64,000 nt of DNA from CBDEGR01 sp965237895 (lineage in GTDB: Bacteria > Acidobacteriota > Terriglobia > UBA7540 > JAPUME01), in assembly GCA_965237895.1 (NCBI GenBank), contig CBDEGR010000002.1, positions 1-64,000 of the forward strand. The letters run 5' to 3'. Made by a program: the position numbers and the translations under genes. Below the pieces are notes generated by a model. The model did no database searches, was not told the DNA's origin, and saw only the letters and a program-made list of their open reading frames with translations. Positions 17,596 to 25,750 of this stretch are shown here, one piece after another; positions within the stretch are counted from its first letter, which is position 1, and the number at the start of each line of letters is the position of its first letter.

Positions 17596-19284
17596 CTAGT
17601 TCTGTTCGGAGGGTGGATCGGACGTCTGCCCCTCCCTCTTCGTTTCACCCTCCCCAACAGGTTCTTCGGCGGGCTTCTTTTTCCCAAACAGTCCTTGCAG
17701 TCCCTTGAGAACCTCTTTCGCGTCGGGCTTCTCGAATCCTTTCACATCCGGCGCTTGGGTCGGGAGCAGCGAGGAAGCCAGTTGGCTTGCGAATCTCTTG
17801 ACCAACCTTTTTTTTAATTTTGGCGAAAAATTTTGGTCTTCAAAACTTCCGGAAACCACAAAGGGAATTCGAAAGACCCCCTCGGCGTAGGTTGCCTCGG
17901 TCAACATGGAGACCTGCTTCATCCAGGGTTTCTCGTCCATGGTAAGTTGAAGAGTGCCTTCATACTCCAGGTCGCCCTTCCCGGCTGGAGTGACAACTCC
18001 CGCAACCTCCACCCGAATCCCCGGCGCCTGGAACAGAATTTCTTTACTCACAATACGGCTGTTTTCAAATTGGAGGTCCGTGCTGAAAAGGGAGAATGCG
18101 CGCGGGTCTTCGGAAGGAAGCTCCAGTTTGAACCAATTGGCCAACTTCAACAGCTGATCCACCTTGAGCCCCAGGAGTTTGCCGTCCTTGACGCTCATCT
18201 TCCCGCCGCCCTGGATTCCCTGAAGCGGGTCGGGAGAGTCGGAAAGCGCGCCGTGTAGTTCCATCTCCCCGTCCACGGTCCCCGCCAGTTTCCCTTTCCC
18301 ATCCGGGAAGGCCTCCATGAGTTTTTCCCCGTTCACTCCCTGGAGCTTCAATTTACTATGAAAACGCGGTTCGCAGCCCGCCCAGTTCGTCGAGATGTTA
18401 CCGGCGGCGGTTCCGCCATAAAAATTCATTCTCAGGTCATCCAGAAACACCTCTTCTTTGAAGAGGCGTACTTTGGATCGGGTGGAAGTGGTTTGGAAGG
18501 GCCCGAGCTGCATCGAATCGGCCCGGATATTCCCCCGCGCAATAGGATTTTTTCCGGCGGCAAAGAGCAGGGGGGGGGACAGGGCCACCTCCCATCCCGG
18601 CTTCGCGGGCGAAGACAGACGGGAGCTCTGTCCGGCGTCGAGAAACGAGAGGTCCACGTTCGTGAAATCGACGTCCAGGTTAAGGGCGGCAAAATGGACT
18701 TGCCCGACTTTTTCCGCACCGGATGCCGATTCCGTCAGGCTGGAGACTTTGATATCGGCGTCTTCAATCTCGATGGAGGCAATCGTCTCCAGCGAAAAGA
18801 GCGGCCCCGAGGTGCCGGCAACCCAAGGGGGAGAATCGGCGACGGGCAGCAGAGAGGCCCCATCGCTCGGGAATGTTTTCGCCGCCGCCGGTTCAAAATT
18901 CCACCGCCCGCGTGAAGAGGAGAGCAGCCGAATGACCGGCTCGTCGATCCGGATCGAATCCACTTGAATGCGGCGTTCGAGCAAGGCGTCAATATTCAGC
19001 TCTGCATAAATGCGCTCGACATCGATCAGCTGCCCTTTCGGAAAACCTTTCCCGTTCGCCAGCTTGAAGTCATCCACCTGAATCGAAAGCGTGGGCCAGA
19101 GCGTGAGGCTCAGATGCCCGATCTCGGCGGGCTTTCCCGTCGCCGCTTCGATGCGGGCCTCCACCTCCCCCCGGTAGCGGTCTACATCCACCAGCAGGGT
19201 AACCGCCACCGCCACCGCCGCCGCCGCCGCGCCCAACACCACCAAGACGACGACCGCGATCAAGAATCTCTTTAGCCACTTCAT
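17596..19284 (-). CDS. AsmA-family membrane protein
   Basis: A 562-residue protein with one N-terminal membrane helix (FLIAVVVLVVLGAAAAAVAV) followed by a periplasmic part. The first block, VDRYRGEVEARIEAATGKPA then IGHLSLTLWPTLSIQVDDF, is the AsmA signature. The C-terminal block includes GGGKMSVKDGKL and ends in an acidic/Lys-Glu tail. AsmA-like proteins are built of repeated beta segments and are linked to outer-membrane assembly and phospholipid transport. It is monocistronic, with ATG 19284 clear of neighbours. Confidence 0.82.
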   Translation of the reverse strand: MKWLKRFLIAVVVLVVLGAAAAAVAVAVTLLVDVDRYRGEVEARIEAATGKPAEIGHLSLTLWPTLSIQVDDFKLANGKGFPKGQLIDVERIYAELNIDALLERRIQVDSIRIDEPVIRLLSSSRGRWNFEPAAAKTFPSDGASLLPVADSPPWVAGTSGPLFSLETIASIEIEDADIKVSSLTESASGAEKVGQVHFAALNLDVDFTNVDLSFLDAGQSSRLSSPAKPGWEVALSPPLLFAAGKNPIARGNIRADSMQLGPFQTTSTRSKVRLFKEEVFLDDLRMNFYGGTAAGNISTNWAGCEPRFHSKLKLQGVNGEKLMEAFPDGKGKLAGTVDGEMELHGALSDSPDPLQGIQGGGKMSVKDGKLLGLKVDQLLKLANWFKLELPSEDPRAFSLFSTDLQFENSRIVSKEILFQAPGIRVEVAGVVTPAGKGDLEYEGTLQLTMDEKPWMKQVSMLTEATYAEGVFRIPFVVSGSFEDQNFSPKLKKRLVKRFASQLASSLLPTQAPDVKGFEKPDAKEVLKGLQGLFGKKKPAEEPVGEGETKREGQTSDPPSEQN

Positions 19285-19368
19285 AACGACCCCCGAAGAT
19301 CCCGGTTTCTGAAAACTTACGAGTCCATTATATCGCCGATGATTCGGAAGGGCCGAGCCAATTGTTCG

Positions 19369-20049
19369 CTAGTTTTTTCTGAAAAGAAAACCCAGGTGAG
19401 TTCGGTCGAAGGCCAGGACACGAGCTTCGTCAAGCGAAGCCTGTTCGAGCAGGCCTCGCAATTCCCGGGCCGTGTAGGCGGCATGAATCGAGTCCGCGTA
19501 GAGTTGCTTCATCCGGCCCGTGTAGCGGCGGCCGTACCATTGCAGGTGCCAGGGATAGGAGAATGCCGAAGGGCGGCGAAGATCACGAAACACCACCAAC
19601 CCTCCCGGGCGGACCACTCGCTCCATTTCACGGAACACTCCGACCGAGTCTTGCAGGTGATGAAGCAGGGAGTTCGAAACGACGAGGTCAAAGCAATCAT
19701 CCGGAAAGCAGGTCCGATGGGCGCTGCCCACCAGGAAGCAGACCCGATCGGTAAGATTCTCATCCGCGGCGGCACGGCGGGCTTCGCGGATCATCACCGG
19801 GGAGCGGTCCACTCCCAACAAGCGCAGATTCGGATTCCTTCGCGCCAGCTTCAAGGGAATACTGCCCGGCCCGGTGCCCACGTCCAAGGCCGAACCGGCC
19901 GAAATTCCCCAATCCAGAATTTTATCTACCCAGGCGTTATCGAGAGCATCCAGATAAGGTTCGGTGGCCGCGGCGGCGTAGGCCGCAACTTCCCCTTCGG
20001 CGTTCATGATCTCAGGTTCCGGAATTCTCGGCAGATCCCACCAAGCCAT
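19369..20049 (-). CDS. SAM-dependent methyltransferase, class I
   Basis: A 226-residue enzyme with a Rossmann methyltransferase core. Motif I is ALDVGTGPGSIPLKLA, the acidic end of strand 2 is LLGVDRSPVMI, motif III/IV is FDLVVSNSLLHHL, and RPGGLVVFRDLRRP follows. Methyltransf_11/25-type enzymes of this kind act on small molecules or cofactors; the substrate is unknown. The start ATG 20049 has GGAGCAGGG upstream and lies 17 bases after the stop of a small zinc-ribbon gene. Those two and a broken PilZ gene form one transcription unit. Confidence 0.82.
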   Translation of the reverse strand: MAWWDLPRIPEPEIMNAEGEVAAYAAAATEPYLDALDNAWVDKILDWGISAGSALDVGTGPGSIPLKLARRNPNLRLLGVDRSPVMIREARRAAADENLTDRVCFLVGSAHRTCFPDDCFDLVVSNSLLHHLQDSVGVFREMERVVRPGGLVVFRDLRRPSAFSYPWHLQWYGRRYTGRMKQLYADSIHAAYTARELRGLLEQASLDEARVLAFDRTHLGFLFRKN

Positions 20050-20066
20050 AATCCCTGCTCCTTCTT

Positions 20067-20240
20067 CTAAGCGTCTTCCTCGCGGAACTCGTCGTCGTAG
20101 CCCATTTGCTGAGCGCGCTCCAGGATTTCGCGCTCCTTCCAGCATTCTTGGCAAAAGAAGATATCCTCAATGTTCGGGTCCGGCCGGAGATTTTCCTCCG
20201 TGCCGCATCGCATGCAATTCTTTGTTCCCGGCACTACCAT
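20067..20240 (-). CDS. 57-residue zinc-ribbon protein
   Basis: A short gene on the minus strand from ATG 20240 to TAG 20067-20069. The protein (MVVPGTKNCMRCGTEENLRP...) has two Cys pairs, CMRC and CQEC, about 18 residues apart, as in a zinc ribbon. An acidic helical tail ends DDEFREEDA. The ATG directly abuts the stop of the PilZ gene (TAAATG) and 17 bases separate it from the methyltransferase, so the three are probably one operon. No specific function can be given; such ribbons often bind nucleic acid or protein partners. Confidence 0.75.
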   Translation of the reverse strand: MVVPGTKNCMRCGTEENLRPDPNIEDIFFCQECWKEREILERAQQMGYDDEFREEDA

Positions 20241-20789
20241 TTATTTCTCACGCTTCTCTTCCGAAGGCCGGTAGCCGGGATCAGGGACGAACCAGACCTC
20301 CCAGAAGTTCCCCTCGTGGACGAATTCCAGGGCAATGTCGAATCCGGCGTCCTTCTTCCTCTTCCCGGACCAGATCACTGGGCATCCGCCGTCCGGTCCT
20401 TGTTTCTCCAGACTACTTCCAGCAGCCCCCCGGGCCCGATCATGGTCTGGGACCGAATGAGCGCGCCGTGACGGCTGAGAATTTGTGTCTCCGCAGGGTG
20501 CCAGCTTAGTTCTCCATTCGGACTTTTGACGGCAACAATAAGGGGAATGCGGAGCAGGACGCGCGAGCTTCGGCGGCGGCAGATGAGTTCCCGTTCGACT
20601 TCGGCTTTCGGCTTTCGGCTTCAAATCCGCCTTCGGCTTCGATTTCAAGGGGGATTTCAAACGGGATTTCGCGGATGTTTTTGAGGCGGACTTCGACTTT
20701 GCCCGAGCCTCGGCTTTTATCTTCAACTTAGGCTTTATTTTTTATTTCGTTTTCGACTTTGACTTTATCTTTAATTTCGTTCTCGCCAT
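20241..20789 (-). pseudogene. PilZ-domain protein with a lysine-rich head, disrupted
   Basis: From ATG 20789 the frame reads MARTKLKIKSKSKTK, then an in-frame TAA (20742-20744), then more Lys/Ala/Ser-rich sequence (KIKAEARAKSKSASKTSAKS) like a histone H1 tail. Near 20600-20620, in a GCCGAAA tandem repeat, the frame shifts into RVLLRIPLIVAVKSPNGELS, ILSRHGALIRS and LLEVVWRNKDRTADAQ, a PilZ barrel. At about 20380 it returns to the first frame as VIWSGKRKKDAGFDIALEF and ends after FWEVWFVPDPGY. The usual DxSxxG motif reads ILSRHG, so c-di-GMP binding is doubtful. One stop plus two shifts suggest a dead gene, though its downstream operon partners are intact. Confidence 0.7.
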
Positions 20790-21126
20790 TTTAATGAATC
20801 CTGCGAATTTCGGGAAACCCCTTTAAAATCCCATGAAAGGAACGATAGACCCCGCCCTACGATGGCCGATCAAGGCTGCCCCCCTGGGGAAGCCGAAACA
20901 CCACAATGAATGAGGAATCTGGGAGTCTCCGCTAGAAATCATACCACAAGCAAGAAGCCTGACGCATGTCCTTCGGCTAAATTCTGCCTCCCGGCCGGCC
21001 TGGGTCTGGTAAAAATATTTTTTTTCAGGCGTAACCTTATCCCCCCTACATGCATCTATCTAGACGAGGAACTACTACACTAAACCCGCTGACCACTTGC
21101 CCCTTCCTCGGGGGCAGCTACAGCAA
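20790..21126. other. Intergenic region with several hairpins, possible ncRNA or leader
   Basis: No gene is visible in these 337 bases between divergent genes. Two hairpins stand out: GGCT-G-CCCC/GGGG-A-AGCC at 20874-20894 and TGCCCC/GGGGCA at 21098-21116. An A/T-only stretch (TAAAAATATTTTTTTT, 21010-21025) lies between. Because a strong plus-strand terminator follows at once (21127-21184), transcription must normally enter from this side. That is consistent with a small RNA or a transcription-attenuating leader of the gene at 21246. I could not match it to a known RNA family. Confidence 0.4.
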
Positions 21127-21184
21127 GCCGGGAAGATCGTGGTAACCCACCTAGAACCACTTCGATCTTCCCGGCATTTTTTCC
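21127..21184 (+). terminator. Strong intrinsic terminator
   Basis: GCCGGGAAGATCG (21127-21139) pairs perfectly with 21163-21175 over a 23-base loop that has its own small TGGT/ACCA pairing. ATTTTTTCC follows. Only the plus strand has the U-tract. It lies about 60 bases before the start of the gene at 21246 and 340 bases after the nearest gene on the left, which runs the other way. It therefore ends either a small RNA or a regulated leader. Confidence 0.8.
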
Positions 21185-21245
21185 TCAACAAAAAACTTCC
21201 GAATCTCATATAGTTTCCACAATCCGTAACTTCCACGGTCCGTTT

Positions 21246-21848
21246 ATGCAATTTGAAATCATCCGGGAACTCGAAGAGGACGATCCAAAACTGGAGATTC
21301 CCTGGGCCGACGTTGAAGACCCGTCGCTCCGCTACTTCGATCTAAAGGCCCACCCGGAACGAATCGGCTCGCTCGTTGAGGTCCGCCGGTATCCAATTCT
21401 GGGAGAAGCGCTTCGCCGGCTGAACGCTCCCGGCTCCCGCTTCCGCACCGTCAAGTGCGGCGTCGGGGAAACCGACGAACTGACGCAGGAAGAAATGATG
21501 GAAGTCGAACCGGCGGACGCCGGCCGCGCCCACAAGGTAGGCTCCTACCTGGATGTGCTCTTCGAGGTACCGGGATTCAATTACGGCGTAGAGCGTTACC
21601 TGCAACTGGGGGGAAAACTGGAACATCTTCTTGAGAAAATACCCTTGCCGGTTCAGGTGGAGTTCACGCTCCGCCGGTGCCTGTTTCACAACGAAGAAAA
21701 ATGGGGTTATTACGTCACGCTCTTCCTCCACGCTTACGGAGAGACAGCCGAAGACGCAGGGAAGAACTGGAACCGGGCAATGGAGGAGCTTACCCATGCC
21801 CTGGGAGAGATTTCCCTCACCCGGCGGAATTCAGAGGAAAAACAGTAG
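21246..21848 (+). CDS. Hypothetical protein
   Basis: A 200-residue soluble, acidic protein from ATG 21246. It begins MQFEIIRELEEDDPKLEIPW. The middle part (GSRFRTVKCGVGETDELTQE) and VDPSLRYFD-like segments suggest an alpha/beta fold. The second half (LEKIPLPVQVEFTLRRCLFH, then WGYYVTLFLHAYGETAEDAG) looks like a separate strand-helix unit. No signal peptide or membrane segment and no known motif. It is preceded by a terminator and structured leader and followed 88 bases later by a CbiX-like gene on the same strand, so a tetrapyrrole or metal link is possible but unproven. Confidence 0.65.
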   Translation: MQFEIIRELEEDDPKLEIPWADVEDPSLRYFDLKAHPERIGSLVEVRRYPILGEALRRLNAPGSRFRTVKCGVGETDELTQEEMMEVEPADAGRAHKVGSYLDVLFEVPGFNYGVERYLQLGGKLEHLLEKIPLPVQVEFTLRRCLFHNEEKWGYYVTLFLHAYGETAEDAGKNWNRAMEELTHALGEISLTRRNSEEKQ

Positions 21849-21936
21849 TCGCGGCTTCTTTAGAAGAGGCAGGAATAGCGCCCACGGTCGCGACCGGCTT
21901 GCCCGCCGGGGATGTCTCGCGCATACTAGGGAAGAG

Positions 21937-22338
21937 ATGGGCGCCGAAAAAGTAAAACAGAACCACACGGGTCTGATCCTGTTTGCCCACGGCAGCAGCG
22001 TGGAGGGGGCGAACCGTTCCGTCGAAATGCTGGCCGATGAGGTTCGTTCGAACGGACCCTATGAATACGTGGAAGCCGCTTTTCTGGAGATGGCCCAGCC
22101 GGACCTGGCTGCTGCCGTCGCCCGCGCCGCAGCCGCTGGCCTCGAGCGCATCATCGTGGTGCCCTACTTCCTCACCATGGGCGTCCACCTGCGGGATGAC
22201 CTGCCCCGGCTCGTTGCCGCGCAAAAACAGCGGCATCCGAAGCTGGAAATCGCAGTCGCCGAATCGCTCGACGGCCACCCGCAGATGGCCTCGCTCATTC
22301 TTGCGATGGCGTCCTTACGCGAGCGAAAAACGAGCTGA
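21937..22338 (+). CDS. CbiX/SirB-type sirohydrochlorin chelatase, single domain
   Basis: A 133-residue protein starting at ATG 21937 (GGGAAGAG upstream). It has the chelatase start GLILFAHGSSVEGANRSVEM with the metal-binding His, the block YVEAAFLEMAQPDLAAAVAR and the second His in YFLTMGVHLRDDLP. One domain of this length matches CbiX-short/SirB-like proteins, which insert cobalt or ferrous iron into sirohydrochlorin for B12 or siroheme. No other tetrapyrrole genes are nearby, so the metal and pathway are undetermined. Confidence 0.82.
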   Translation: MGAEKVKQNHTGLILFAHGSSVEGANRSVEMLADEVRSNGPYEYVEAAFLEMAQPDLAAAVARAAAAGLERIIVVPYFLTMGVHLRDDLPRLVAAQKQRHPKLEIAVAESLDGHPQMASLILAMASLRERKTS

Positions 22339-22370
22339 CGCCCTCGTAGGCAACCACGGACCCCGCCGAA

Positions 22371-23909
22371 TTACCGCTTCCTTGCCGCAAAGAACAACGG
22401 CGCGGGTTTCATGGTCCAAGCCTGGAGCCTGCCCAGTTCCATCAGATGCGGCGCGGTGAACCCTTCCGGGAAAATCGGCCAATCCCAAAGGTCGGGTTTG
22501 TTTTCGGAGACGTATTCATCGCCGACGGTCATCCGTGCCGGCCGGACTTCAACGATGTCGGGGACATCCTTCCCTTTCAGCAACCCGGCTGCCACTTCGG
22601 CCGCGGCCCTCAGATAAGCGGCCGGCGGCGCCGCGCGGCTCCCGAACCAGACCACCGAGGGGACTCTCTTCCTTTTTTGCAAAAACTCTTCCACGTCCAA
22701 CACCGTGCGAAAGAATTGGCTCCAGGAAACCTGCAGCGGGGCGGTGAGCGCCGCAGCCTTTTTCGTGGGACCGAACGGGGTCCCAGAAAGCGTCACCGGT
22801 TGTCCGGCCTTTTCGCGCACTTGGCCGGCCAGGAAAGAGGTCATCAGCGCAAAGACTTCGCTCGGCGCAACCGTATAGTTGGGATGTTCCTGAAAGCTGA
22901 TCTCCTGGTCCACTTGGTCGGCAATCTCCGCCAGCTCTTTGCGGGAGAAGACGCGCCGCTGCGCGCCGTCCCGATACAACTCCAACGCCTCCGACGCGGT
23001 GATGAACTTTACGCGGGGGAAGGTTCGCATGTATTCCACCAACCCCTCGAAGTGGCGAAAGGCGGCCTCGGAGGTCTCGGGCGGAAGCATGGAGGGAATC
23101 TTCCATTCGGCCGGGGGGGGATTGGCGCCCTTCGAGAAATTCACCGCGTCCCAGAACGCGGCATGGATAAACTCGCAGGGGTGATAGTACTGGGAGATCA
23201 CCCCGCCTCCTTCCGCCAATCGCCTCTCATAGAGGGAAAAGAACTTGTTCTTGGACTCCTCCAGGTTCGAAAAATCCGCGTTCGGCCGCAGAACCTTGGC
23301 ATCGGACCCGTGCACAATGTGCAACACGCCGCCGTACCAGAAAGGCTTCTGCTTGTATCCCATCTGTCCGAAGGCATCGACGTAGGTGCCCACACCCCAC
23401 CTCCGCAGCGCACCGTAGTAGTGCGGCGCCCAGGAGGAGCCGGGCTGGCCATACGTGGTCGGCTTCTGCCCGAACATGCGCCGCAGCAGTTGGAAGCCGC
23501 TGCGTTCGCGGCGGTCGAACTCGTCGATGCCCTCTTCCCACTCCATCTGCTCGAGGTATTCCGAGGGGGTGGGGTGCTGGCTGTGAAAGTTCGTGTGGTA
23601 GCCGATTTCATGTTTCCCGAGCGCGGCGATGACGTCCTGCCGTCCAAGTTTTTGCAGCATCCGCGCTTTTTCCCCGACCAATTTGAACGTGCCCCGGATG
23701 TCCCGCTCGGAGAGGAAAACGGCCAACCGTTTCGCCGCGTCATTACTCTCCGGCAGAATGTAATCCTCCGTATTGAACCAGATCATCACGTAGACAGCGG
23801 CTCCTCTTTCTTGCGCCCTTCCCGGCGAGCCGAACATGAATGCCAAAACGGCAAAGCCGGCGACGATCATTCCCAGCAAATCTGCCGACCCCGGTAGTTT
23901 TTGCTTCAT
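22371..23909 (-). CDS. Exported polysaccharide-deacetylase-like protein
   Basis: A 512-residue protein with a signal peptide (LLGMIVAGFAVLAFMFGSPGRAQ) starting at ATG 23909 behind GGAGG. The mature part starts AVYVMIWFNTEDYILPESND, and the segments LAVFLSERDIRGTFKLVGEK and HEIGYHTNFHSQHPTPSEYL match the NodB-like barrel of polysaccharide deacetylases, with acidic and His residues in metal-binding positions. The C-terminal 200 residues have no fold I recognise. It probably acts on a glycan in the periplasm or outside the cell, but catalytic activity is unproven. It faces away from the decayed region that follows. Confidence 0.7.
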   Translation of the reverse strand: MKQKLPGSADLLGMIVAGFAVLAFMFGSPGRAQERGAAVYVMIWFNTEDYILPESNDAAKRLAVFLSERDIRGTFKLVGEKARMLQKLGRQDVIAALGKHEIGYHTNFHSQHPTPSEYLEQMEWEEGIDEFDRRERSGFQLLRRMFGQKPTTYGQPGSSWAPHYYGALRRWGVGTYVDAFGQMGYKQKPFWYGGVLHIVHGSDAKVLRPNADFSNLEESKNKFFSLYERRLAEGGGVISQYYHPCEFIHAAFWDAVNFSKGANPPPAEWKIPSMLPPETSEAAFRHFEGLVEYMRTFPRVKFITASEALELYRDGAQRRVFSRKELAEIADQVDQEISFQEHPNYTVAPSEVFALMTSFLAGQVREKAGQPVTLSGTPFGPTKKAAALTAPLQVSWSQFFRTVLDVEEFLQKRKRVPSVVWFGSRAAPPAAYLRAAAEVAAGLLKGKDVPDIVEVRPARMTVGDEYVSENKPDLWDWPIFPEGFTAPHLMELGRLQAWTMKPAPLFFAARKR

Positions 23910-24039
23910 CAAAATGAAACCTCCGCAACGCAACGGATTCCGGACGTGCCTTACGCAGCCTATGCCCAACCTAGGCAACAGAGGGTGTGCTCCCAGCCTA
24001 CCATACCTCCCCCGCTCCCCCCTAGGGGCGGGCCGCCGG

Positions 24040-24545
24040 GCGGTGGGCGAAGGCCTTGCCGGCCACGTAGTCGAAACCGGCAAGATTCTCAACATCTCCG
24101 ACCCCTACCGCCATCCCCGCTTCAATCCGGAACTGGACAAAAAGTCCGGCTTCCGGACGCGAAATATCCTTTCGCTGCCCATCCGCGACAAGGCGGGCGA
24201 AATCATCGCTGCGCTTCAGTTGCTGAACAAAGCCGACGGCGACTTTTCCGCCGAGAACGTGGAGTTCCTGTTGCCCCTTTCCGGGCACATCGGCCTGGCG
24301 ATTGAAAACGCGCAGTTGCACCGCGAGGCGGTGGAAAAGCAGCGGATGGAGCGCGAACTCTCCGTCGCGCAACATATCCAGAACGGGCTGCTGCCCGAGT
24401 CGGTCCCGAAGCTCGAAGGGTTCGACATCGCCGTTCTCAACCAACCGTCGTTGACGGTCGGCGGCGACTATTACGACTTTCTCAGCCTTGGGCCGCAGAC
24501 GGTGCTGACCGTCGTGGCCGACGTTCAGGGCAAAGAGGTCAGTGC
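24040..24545 (+). pseudogene. Fragment of a GAF-PP2C (RsbU-like) phosphatase
   Basis: An internal fragment of about 170 residues with neither start nor end. It holds the second half of a GAF domain (AVGEGLAGHVVETGKILNIS through IGLAIENAQLH), the linker helix RMERELSVAQHIQNGLLPES, and the first part of a SpoIIE-type phosphatase (GGDYYDFLSLGPQTVLTVVADVQGKEVSA). The likeness ends at about 24545, where the antisense of a sulfatase begins. Such enzymes control anti-sigma factor partners. A paralogue lies at 26499. Both ends are deletion scars. Confidence 0.75.
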
Positions 24546-25523
24546 GGATCATAATGGCAGAAAACCCATTCGCGAACCTTTCCCTGGTTTCCAAGTAACT
24601 GCGGGTAGAAACTGATCCCGTCAGATATGAAATCCTTCGGCAGTTCCACTTGCGCCGCCTCCATCATCGTGGGCAGGAAATCGGTGAAGTCGATGAGGTT
24701 GCGGTTCACCTGACCGGGCGCAACGGTTCCCGGCCAGTTTACGATGAAGGGTACATGGGTCCCTGACTCTTTCGTCGATCCCTTTCCTCCGCGGAGGACC
24801 TGCTCTCCAAGTTGAGAGAGAATCCTCCGATGCGTGCCGTTGTCGCCGACGAACATCAGCAGCGTATTCTTCCGCAAACCCAGGCGCTCCAATTTTCGCG
24901 CGATTCGCCCGACAATCTTATCCATGTAGGCGACATTGTCCTTGAAGTATTTGGGATCGCTCCCGCCCCGGGTCGGATCGAAACCTTCATAGTCGGGATG
25001 GGGTGGCGTGGGTTGGAACGGGGAGTGGGTAAGCGCCATCGGGTAGTAAAGAAAGAAGGGCCGCTCCCGGTTCCGTTCGAAGAAACTTTCGATGGTGCCG
25101 GCAAACACCTCCGGGCCGTACGCGCCGGGGTAGACCCGAGAAGATTCGCCGAGGATATCCAGGTAGGGATTCTTGTAGCGCGGACCGGCTCTCCGCTTGG
25201 CCTGCCACAAGCAGTATTGATCAAAACCAGCATCTTGGGGTAGCGTTCCGGGCTGCCCCGTCAAGGTTCGTTGGCGCCGGTTGCCGTAGAGCTGTCATTT
25301 GCCGACCACTGCGGTTCGGTAACCCGCCTTGCGCCAGTTGGCCCAGATTCGGGGTGCTGTAAGAAGTGCCGCCGTTCACGCCCAGCGTCTCGAATCCCAG
25401 GTCATCGGCCATGATCAGAACAATGTTGGGCGGCCGCCAAGAAGGTTCCCGCCCCCCGGCCTCACTTGTCCCCAAAACCGCCGCCAGCAATAAGAAGCAC
25501 TGGAACCAACGTGTCGAATTCAT
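24539..25523 (-). pseudogene. Sulfatase remnant lacking its active site
   Basis: From ATG 25523 (GGGGAGG upstream) a signal peptide is followed by the sulfatase metal block PPNIVLIMADDLGFETLGV. After TPNLGQLAQGG the sequence jumps directly to a frame reading GYRTAVVGK, stop, QLYGNRRQR. About 70 residues that should contain the C/S-x-P-x-R catalytic motif are missing, and the conserved Trp of GKWQL is a TGA (about 25289-25291). The remainder (SPFQPTPPHPDYEGFDPTRG, LLMFVGDNGTHRR) runs to EWVFCHYDP, where it is truncated at the junction with the GAF-phosphatase fragment. Three independent lesions make this a clear pseudogene. Confidence 0.85.
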
Positions 25524-25618
25524 CGCCACAGGCCTCCCCGAAGGAATACCTTCGTATTCATTCTTGAATGCAGGCCATCAGGTGGGAACCGTTTCCTTTT
25601 TTACCGATTCAGGCCTCA

Positions 25619-25750
25619 TCAATCTTCAATCCGGTACTCATCCGGAAGGACGACGTAAAACGTCAGGTCACAGGCCTCGCAGTAGGAGTCACGGTCGTCC
25701 GCCTTACGCGCCTTGCCGCCACAATAAGGACAATAATTAATCTCAAGCAT
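25619..25750 (-). CDS. 43-residue zinc-ribbon protein
   Basis: A very small gene from ATG 25750 to TGA 25619-25621 on the minus strand. The product (MLEINYCPYCGGKARKADDR...) has two pairs, CPYC and CEAC, 14 residues apart, followed by DLTFYVVLPDEYRIED. This spacing fits a small zinc ribbon. It lies just upstream of the sulfatase pseudogene on the same strand. A shadow frame would not be expected to hold two well-spaced CxxC motifs, so I think it is real. Function unknown. Confidence 0.65.
   Translation of the reverse strand: MLEINYCPYCGGKARKADDRDSYCEACDLTFYVVLPDEYRIED

Noticed and set aside
20850..21020. 6S RNA in the spacer before 21246
   Set aside because: A short stretch (CATACCACAAG, 20940-20950) recalls Escherichia 6S RNA, but the long closing stem and central bubble could not be built. 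The match is probably chance.
22446..23897. 483-codon plus-strand frame opposite the deacetylase-like gene
   Set aside because: It is the antisense of a well-supported gene; its protein is Arg/Gly/Glu-rich with no motif. It is a high-GC shadow frame.
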